Under the pieces are notes generated by a model. The model ran no database searches. It saw only the letters and a program-made list of their open reading frames with translations, and had not been told where the DNA came from. A stretch of 5,657 nucleotides of DNA from Pseudomonadota bacterium (GTDB taxonomy: Bacteria > Pseudomonadota > Alphaproteobacteria > Rhizobiales > Xanthobacteraceae): positions 1 to 5,657 of the forward strand of contig JAKAMD010000237.1 in the NCBI GenBank assembly GCA_021823875.1, written 5' to 3'. Below are positions 1 through 3,341 of this stretch, piece by piece. Each line of letters opens with the position of its first letter. Position 1 is the stretch's first letter. The position numbers were made by a program, and so were the translations under genes.

Positions 1-25
1 AACACTTGAGATTGGGGGACATGCC

Positions 26-277
26 ATGACCATTCGGAAGACTCTCTTCATCGCGGCCGCGATCACCATGAGCACCTGCGCTTTCGCGGGCGGCGCCTGG
101 GCGCAATACGTTCCTCCGATCATCGTGCAGACGCCGCAGCTGCCACCGCAACAGCTGACGCAACCAAATCAGCTCGGTCTGAAACCCATCACCAACCCCG
201 CGCTGAAGGATCTGCCGTCTGCGCCGACACCCGTTAAGCCGCAGCCAGCGGCGCCGGCAGCAGCAGCACCGCGTTAA
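26..277 (+). CDS. Small secreted proline/glutamine-rich protein of unknown function
   Basis: An 83-residue protein with a clear Sec signal peptide: basic start (MTIRK), hydrophobic core at residues 6-20, and a signal peptidase site after AWA at about residue 26. The mature part is about 57 residues with 15 prolines and 8 glutamines, ending in a Pro/Ala-rich tail (residues 66-83). It has no mature cysteine and no recognisable domain. C18 lies within the signal region, but the preceding residues (MST) are not a lipobox, so a lipoprotein is unlikely. The start is supported by GGGGGA at 14-19, six bases upstream. The low-complexity mature chain suggests an unstructured periplasmic or wall-spanning peptide. 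This is inferred from composition only; I do not recognise the family. A hairpin terminator follows at 316-351, so it is probably transcribed separately from the next gene. Its promoter lies outside the window. Confidence 0.75.
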   Translation: MTIRKTLFIAAAITMSTCAFAGGAWAQYVPPIIVQTPQLPPQQLTQPNQLGLKPITNPALKDLPSAPTPVKPQPAAPAAAAPR

Positions 278-315
278 TCCAAAGCGAAACGGCATCCCTG
301 CCGACGTCTCGCATC

Positions 316-351
316 ATCGCCCTGCGCGTCCGCGCGGGGCGATTCTGTCTT
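316..351 (+). terminator. Probable intrinsic terminator after the proline-rich protein gene
   Basis: The arms ATCGCCCTGCGC and GCGGGGCGAT (within 316-343) pair almost perfectly, with one G-U pair at base 323, around a loop of about four bases. The stem is followed by the T-rich tract TCTGTCTT (344-351). It lies about 40 bases after the stop codon at 277. The stem strength and position fit a terminator; the T tract is imperfect. Confidence 0.65.
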
Positions 352-356
352 CAGAA

Positions 357-372
357 AATGATGGAAATCATT
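357..372. promoter_or_regulatory. Short perfect inverted repeat upstream of the ARPP-1 gene, possible operator
   Basis: AATGAT-GGAA-ATCATT is a perfect 6-bp inverted repeat with a 4-base centre. It sits in an A/T-rich stretch (about 350-420) that contrasts with the GC-rich surroundings and lies between the terminator at 316-351 and the start at 530. This is where a promoter and operator would be expected. I could not identify convincing -35/-10 boxes, and an inverted repeat this short can arise by chance. Confidence 0.25.
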
Positions 373-529
373 CACCGACAAAGCATCACATCAAATCGTT
401 TCTTCATTTTATCTCCGACGAAAATCGCGCGCACGCCCGTCTAAGAAAATGAACGCGCTTCGCTGTGACGACGACCGGGATCGAGTCCCGGCGCCCATGA
501 CATGCGCGCGCCAAACGAAGGAGCGATCG

Positions 530-1576
530 ATGTCCAGATTGAAACTGTTGGCGGCCATCGCCGTGGCCCTCACCGTGCCGCTGCTTGTCCGAGCTGCTGA
601 ACCGCCCGCGGCCGACGCCTACCGCTTGACCGGCCCGCTGACGCACGAGAATCTCGCGATCTATTTTGTGCACGGGAAATCGCGCCCCGGTCCGGTCCCG
701 CTGACCTTGCAGGAAGCGCTGGCGAAGAAGGCCGTCGAGGTGCGCGAAACCGGGCGCGTCAACGAGCTGCAAGTGACCAACACCGGCGACGAAGCCATCT
801 ACATTCAATCCGGCGACATCGTCAAAGGCGGCCGCCAGGATCGCGTGCTCTCGGTGAGCCTGCTGCTGCCGCCGCATTCGGGCGCCATCCCGATTCCGTC
901 CTATTGCGTCGAACAGCACCGCTGGTCGGGCCGCCCGGGCGAAAGCGCCGCGACCTTCGACAGCGCGAACGCCATCCTGCCGTCGCGCGCGGCCAAGATG
1001 GCGATGCGAGCGCCCAAGCAGAACGAGCACCTCTCGGGCGCGGATTCGGTCTACGCGCGCCAACAAATGATCTGGAACGGCGTCGCCGCCATCCAGGGCC
1101 AACTGTCGTCGAGCCTCGGCGCCCAGGTCGCTTCACCCCGCTCGCGCAGCAGCCTGCAGCTTGCGCTGGAGAACAAGCAGCTCGGCGCCAAGCGGGACGA
1201 ATTCGTCAACAGCCTGCAAAAGGCCGGCGAGAAGGATTCCGACATTGTCGGTTACGTGGTCGCCATCAACGGGCACCTGAACAGCGCGGAGATCTATCCG
1301 TCCAATGGGCTGTTCCGGAAGATGTGGCCGGTGCTGCTGCGGGCGAGCGCAAACGAGGCGATCAAGGACACCCATGGTGAAAGGCAGCCGCTGCCAACGA
1401 CCGCGCATGTCTCGTCATTCCTCGGCGGTGCGCGGGACGCGCACGGCGTCGATCAGGCGGTAAGCGCGACCGCGCGGGTCAATGTGCGGGAGAGCGCGAA
1501 GGCCATGATGTTCGAGGCGCGGCCCGCGGCAGCGCCGGCGACGCAATGGATCAACCGCAGCTATCTCGCCCGATAA
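530..1576 (+). CDS. Exported ARPP-1 (DUF6569) family protein
   Basis: A 348-residue protein. The start at 530 is preferred over the in-frame ATG at 449 because AAGGAG (518-523) lies six bases upstream and a signal peptide begins exactly there: MSRLK, a hydrophobic core to about residue 20, and cleavage near VRA/A at 22. The extra 27 upstream residues are charged and unlike an export signal. The mature N-terminal half matches my recollection of the ARPP-1 domain (ARG and Rhodanese-Phosphatase-superfamily-associated): a conserved LTLQEAL segment, then VNELQVTNTGDE, the signature GDIVKGGRQDR (residues 95-105), LLPPHSG, and IPSYCVEQHRW (C126, W132). The domain was defined by genome context and its biochemical function is, to my knowledge, unknown. 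The C-terminal half (from about residue 180) is helical and less conserved. The predicted place is the periplasm. The gene is followed 9 bases after its stop by a strong hairpin and then by genes for small secreted proteins. Confidence 0.85.
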   Translation: MSRLKLLAAIAVALTVPLLVRAAEPPAADAYRLTGPLTHENLAIYFVHGKSRPGPVPLTLQEALAKKAVEVRETGRVNELQVTNTGDEAIYIQSGDIVKGGRQDRVLSVSLLLPPHSGAIPIPSYCVEQHRWSGRPGESAATFDSANAILPSRAAKMAMRAPKQNEHLSGADSVYARQQMIWNGVAAIQGQLSSSLGAQVASPRSRSSLQLALENKQLGAKRDEFVNSLQKAGEKDSDIVGYVVAINGHLNSAEIYPSNGLFRKMWPVLLRASANEAIKDTHGERQPLPTTAHVSSFLGGARDAHGVDQAVSATARVNVRESAKAMMFEARPAAAPATQWINRSYLAR

Positions 1577-1585
1577 TGCAACGCT

Positions 1586-1610
1586 GGCGCCTCCGCTCAA
1601 CGGAGGCGCC
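1586..1610. terminator. Strong GC-rich hairpin between the ARPP-1 and Kazal-like genes
   Basis: GGCGCCTCCG-CTCAA-CGGAGGCGCC is a perfect 10-bp stem with a 5-base loop, starting 9 bases after the stop codon at 1576. No T tract follows (the next bases are CACCCC), so it is not a classical intrinsic terminator. It may end transcription weakly, or protect the 3' end of the upstream mRNA and set different expression levels for the two genes. The next gene's ribosome binding site (1624-1630) begins only 13 bases later and is not sequestered by this stem. Confidence 0.55.
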
Positions 1611-1637
1611 CACCCCATCCGACAAAGGAGATAAGTC

Positions 1638-1910
1638 ATGACTGCACGCCTGACCCGAACTCTCGTCCTGTCCGCATGCGTGGGCGCCCTGCTCACCGCC
1701 GGCTGGCCCGTGAAGGCCTGGTCTGAGGACGTGGGCGTCGTTAAGCGAAGGCCGACCGTCTGCACCGAACAGTATCTACCGGTGTGCGGGCGCATCGGCC
1801 GCGTTATCAAGACTTATCCCAACGCCTGTTATGCGCGTGCTGCCGGCGCCAAAGTGATCGCACAGGGTCCTTGCCAAGCTGACCCGCACGCGCCCGGCCC
1901 CTATCGATGA
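1638..1910 (+). CDS. Small secreted Kazal-type protease-inhibitor-like protein
   Basis: A 90-residue protein with a signal peptide (MTARLTR, hydrophobic core at about 8-22, likely cleavage after AWS at residue 29). The mature part contains a Kazal-like pattern: C42, PVCG (48-51), a Y-P-N-A-C block (Y60 to C64), an A-R-A-A-G helix, and a closing GPC (C79). The four cysteines (42, 50, 64, 79) fit the shortened bacterial Kazal form, which lacks two of the six cysteines of animal inhibitors and should form two disulfides in the periplasm. Family members of this fold inhibit serine proteases, but inhibition by this protein is inferred only. AAAGGAG (1624-1630), seven bases before the ATG, supports the start. 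It lies 61 bases downstream of the ARPP-1 gene and about 100 bases upstream of another Cys-rich secreted protein. Confidence 0.8.
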   Translation: MTARLTRTLVLSACVGALLTAGWPVKAWSEDVGVVKRRPTVCTEQYLPVCGRIGRVIKTYPNACYARAAGAKVIAQGPCQADPHAPGPYR

Positions 1911-1921
1911 GACAACGGGCG

Positions 1922-1940
1922 CGCGGAGCCCAAATCCGCG
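1922..1940. terminator. Weak hairpin after the Kazal-like gene
   Basis: CGCGGA (1922-1927) and TCCGCG (1935-1940) form a 6-bp stem with a 7-base loop, 12 bases after the stop codon. It is followed by an A-rich run rather than a T tract on the + strand, so termination here is doubtful. A second small stem, GGGCCG-AAGC-CGGCCC (1978-1993), stands just ahead of the next ribosome binding site. Confidence 0.25.
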
Positions 1941-2014
1941 ACAAAAAATTCGGCATGTCCGTCTGACATTGCATGGGGGGCCGAAGCCGGCCCGCGAATG
2001 ACAAGGGGGAAAAG

Positions 2015-2263
2015 ATGTCAAAATCAGGTTTTCGGATGCTGCTCGCGGCAGCGATCTTGTTCGCCGGTGCCGGCAGTGCGCTGGCGAGCGATTACGGTGT
2101 GAGCACCAGCAGCGGTACGGCGCGGCAGTGCCGGCAGGTCTGCACCAACACGCCGGATTGCGGCGCCATCACCTATGTCCGGCGCTGCATCAACGGTGAA
2201 TGCTTCAATTTCCCGCGCCAGCATTGCGTGCCGCGCCGAGTGTGCGAACAGGTGTGCAACTGA
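2015..2263 (+). CDS. Small secreted eight-cysteine protein of unknown function
   Basis: An 82-residue protein. The ATG at 2015 is chosen over the in-frame ATG at 1973 because AAGGGGG (2003-2009) precedes it at the right distance and a signal peptide starts there (basic MSKSGFR, hydrophobic core at 8-19, cleavage after ALA at residue 24). The mature part of about 58 residues has eight cysteines at 39, 43, 49, 58, 63, 71, 77 and 81. The spacing begins and ends with C-X3-C, which would allow four disulfides. The mature chain also has many arginines in its second half (Arg 56, 57, 68, 74, 75). I do not recognise the family. Composition suggests a compact, disulfide-bonded, basic periplasmic or extracellular peptide. 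It lies 43 bases upstream of the next small secreted protein gene, so the two are probably co-transcribed. Confidence 0.75.
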   Translation: MSKSGFRMLLAAAILFAGAGSALASDYGVSTSSGTARQCRQVCTNTPDCGAITYVRRCINGECFNFPRQHCVPRRVCEQVCN

Positions 2264-2306
2264 CGGGCCGAACCTCGATCGAGATCGACAAAGAAGGATG
2301 ACGACG

Positions 2307-2531
2307 ATGACGAAACATTTCGCACTTGCGGCCTTGGGTGCCCTGTTGGCCATGGCGGCCGCGCCGGTTCAGGCCGGTCCGGTCTGGGGACCACCGGGTT
2401 GGCAAAATGGCCCGCTCGATCCGAGCAGGCCGCCGAAGATCTGCTACCGGACCGAACGCTACTGCACGCAATGGCTCTCTGATGGCCATTGCAAGCTCTG
2501 GGACTCGCGGCGAGTCGAGTACCGTTGTTGA
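2307..2531 (+). CDS. Small secreted four-cysteine protein of unknown function
   Basis: A 74-residue protein with a signal peptide (MTKHF, Ala/Leu-rich core at 5-19, cleavage after VQA at residue 23). Two in-frame ATGs are close together. The one at 2307 is preferred because AGAAGG (2292-2297) is nine bases ahead of it, while the ATG at 2298 directly abuts that site. The mature part starts Gly/Pro/Trp-rich (PVWGPPGWQNGP) and ends with a cysteine cluster, C46, C53, C62 and C74, the last residue being Cys. Two disulfides are likely after export. The tryptophans and the C-terminal aromatic/basic residues are notable, but I recognise no family. It is the last of three consecutive genes for tiny Cys-containing secreted proteins and is followed by two hairpins. 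Confidence 0.72.
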   Translation: MTKHFALAALGALLAMAAAPVQAGPVWGPPGWQNGPLDPSRPPKICYRTERYCTQWLSDGHCKLWDSRRVEYRC

Positions 2532-2547
2532 TCGGCGCTTCCGATCA
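2529..2547. terminator. Hairpin overlapping the stop codon of the four-cysteine protein gene
   Basis: TGATCGG-CGCTT-CCGATCA is a perfect 7-bp stem with a 5-base loop whose first three bases are the TGA stop codon. There is no T tract. It is probably a first element of the 3' end structure, together with the larger hairpin at 2569-2608. Confidence 0.4.
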
Positions 2548-2568
2548 TGCGCCCGAGCGAGTCGCATC

Positions 2569-2608
2569 TCTCCGCCGTTGGGCCTGGCGAACGGCCAAGC
2601 GGCGGAGA
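2569..2608. terminator. Large hairpin closing the small secreted protein cluster
   Basis: TCTCCGCCG (2569-2577) pairs perfectly with CGGCGGAGA (2600-2608). The stem continues as TTGG/CCAA after a single bulged base, giving about 13 paired positions before the loop. It is followed by TTGCAGTTAATAAG, which is A/T-rich but not a clean T tract. The position about 40 bases after the last gene of the cluster fits a transcript end. Confidence 0.55.
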
Positions 2609-2682
2609 TTGCAGTTAATAAGCCAACCTTGTCTAATCACGTCCATACACGGCGCTGGAGCGATTTTTGTCGAGAGGCGATC

Positions 2683-2910
2683 ATGAGCGTTGAATGGACT
2701 GACGGGTTCGAGCTCATCGCGGAAGATGCCTATCGACGCATGTACGACGCAACCTCGCCATCGGAAGCGACCGCGCGCTACAGCGATGCGAAGGAAGCGC
2801 TCCATAGCGCCATCGAGCGCGCGCAGGCGCTCGGCGACCCGAAACGGGTCGAACGACTGCAGAAGCGCCTGGCCGAGATCAAGGCCGTCTTCCGCTCGCA
2901 ATTCTCTTGA
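2683..2910 (+). CDS. Small helical cytoplasmic protein of unknown function
   Basis: A 75-residue protein that begins MSVEWTDGFELIAEDAYRRM and ends with a heptad-like, charged helix (RVERLQKRLAEIKAVFRSQF, near residues 54-74). There is no signal peptide, no cysteine and no membrane segment. The pattern is one of two or three amphipathic helices with a possible short coiled coil at the C-terminus, suggesting a small oligomerising or partner-binding protein. The ATG at 2683 is chosen because GAGAGG (2672-2677) lies five bases ahead; the frame is open much further upstream, but that part reads through the preceding gene and hairpins. It resembles conserved hypothetical proteins I recall from Bradyrhizobium, without a known function. 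It stands alone between the cluster-ending hairpin and the tRNA fragment. Confidence 0.7.
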   Translation: MSVEWTDGFELIAEDAYRRMYDATSPSEATARYSDAKEALHSAIERAQALGDPKRVERLQKRLAEIKAVFRSQFS

Positions 2911-2999
2911 GGTCCGCGGCAGGCGTGCGCGTGCCGGCGCCGTGAACCGCCGACCACCTACAGCGACCATGATCACCTGATTGGGAGGCCAAAATTGCC

Positions 3000-3048
3000 G
3001 GCTGGGGCGCCAGGATTCGAACCTGGGAATGGCGGAATCAAAATCCAA
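3000..3048 (-). pseudogene. 3' fragment of tRNA-Gln(TTG), probable island attachment site
   Basis: Read on the minus strand, this contains the whole 3' part of a tRNA. The anticodon loop is TTTTGAT with anticodon TTG (complement of 3039-3041). Then come the 39-43 stem side (TCCGC), the variable loop CATTC, and a perfect T arm with stem CCAGG/CCTGG and loop TTCGAAT (3010-3026). It ends with the acceptor strand CGCCCCA (3003-3009), discriminator G and CC (3000-3001). Upstream on the minus strand (above 3048) there is no D arm and no 5' acceptor strand TGGGGYG, so the gene is truncated inside the anticodon stem and cannot make a tRNA. The matching tail is what site-specific integrases at tRNA genes leave at the far end of an inserted element. 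Identity as Gln is from the anticodon and recall of rhizobial tRNA-Gln sequences. Confidence 0.8.
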
Positions 3049-3154
3049 CCAGTTTCCCAACAATATCAATGCCCATCCTCAAAAAATCGCGAAATTCGAC
3101 CCGTTATCGATCAACAGGTTGGCACACGAATCAGAATGGCGAACGCCCGGAACC

Positions 3155-3224
3155 ATGTCGGCTTTCAGGGGCAACACAGACCGGGTGTGAGCTTGTCGGA
3201 ATGTCCGCTTATGAACCGATCCGG
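3155..3224. repeat. Segment resembling a dispersed Bradyrhizobium intergenic repeat (degenerate)
   Basis: The stretch from ATGTCGGCTTTCAGGGGCAA (3155) to the TGTCCGCTTATGAACC block (3202-3217) translates in its two forward frames to MSAFRGNTD and SECPLMNRSG. These closely resemble the spurious 'MSAFGGKAD...' and 'ECPLMT.SG' peptides that I recall being annotated many times in Bradyrhizobium and Rhodopseudomonas intergenic DNA. That recurrence indicates a dispersed non-coding repeat, here in a diverged copy. Its borders are approximate and only one copy is in the window, so the call rests on recall. Confidence 0.35.
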
Positions 3225-3271
3225 TCTTTCGGCGCGACCAGGCAGGTTGCAGCATACTGGTGCTTGGCCGC

Positions 3272-3300
3272 TGTGTGGTGCTCGCAGTCTTTGATATAGT
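3272..3300 (+). promoter_or_regulatory. Weak candidate promoter of the proton ATPase gene
   Basis: TATAGT (3295-3300) resembles a -10 box. TGTGTG (3272-3277), 17 bases upstream, is a poor match to a -35 box. Transcription would start near 3307 and give a leader of about 35 bases before the GTG at 3342. It is the only reasonable candidate I saw just upstream of the gene, but the -35 match is weak. Confidence 0.22.
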
Positions 3301-3341
3301 CCCGGCCGCGGCGGCATCATACGGTTTTGATCGAGGCGTCG

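Larger units (their letters stand above)
2911..3341. other. Gene-free stretch with a tRNA remnant and repeat-like sequence
   Basis: No convincing gene is present in these 431 bases. They hold the tRNA-Gln 3' fragment (about 3000-3047), a segment resembling dispersed Bradyrhizobium repeats (3155-3224) and a weak promoter candidate (3272-3300). Short open frames exist, but they start at or cross the tRNA fragment, which is a well-known source of spurious protein predictions. From about 3050 the composition is less GC-rich than the left part of the window. Confidence 0.6.

Noticed and set aside
475..491. tRNA T-arm-like hairpin CCGGG-ATCGAGT-CCCGG
   Set aside because: It has the 5-bp stem and 7-base loop of a T arm, but position 54 is A instead of T. 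No anticodon arm, D arm or matching acceptor strand is found around it. It is probably a chance hairpin just upstream of the ARPP-1 ribosome binding site.
449..529. Upstream ATG giving a 27-residue longer ARPP-1 protein
   Set aside because: The extension is charged, would mask the signal peptide and lacks a good ribosome binding site, while the ATG at 530 has AAGGAG at ideal spacing.
404..1102. Minus-strand open frame of 232 codons
   Set aside because: It overlaps the well-supported ARPP-1 gene in antisense, is Arg/His/Gly-rich without any recognisable motif, and has no good ribosome binding site.
904..1380. Second + strand open frame of 158 codons inside the ARPP-1 gene
   Set aside because: It is Arg-rich, frame-shifted relative to the conserved ARPP-1 coding frame, and shows no domain or start signal.
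2326..2682. 5' extension of the 75-residue protein's frame through the upstream gene and hairpins
   Set aside because: It overlaps the four-cysteine secreted protein gene and the 2569-2608 hairpin. The conserved-looking protein begins at 2683 with its own ribosome binding site.
2981..3294. Short + strand open frames across the tRNA remnant (peptides with GRQDSNLGMAES or GAPGFEPGNGG)
   Set aside because: These are translations of the antisense of tRNA-Gln, a known recurrent artefact in genome annotation, and not proteins.
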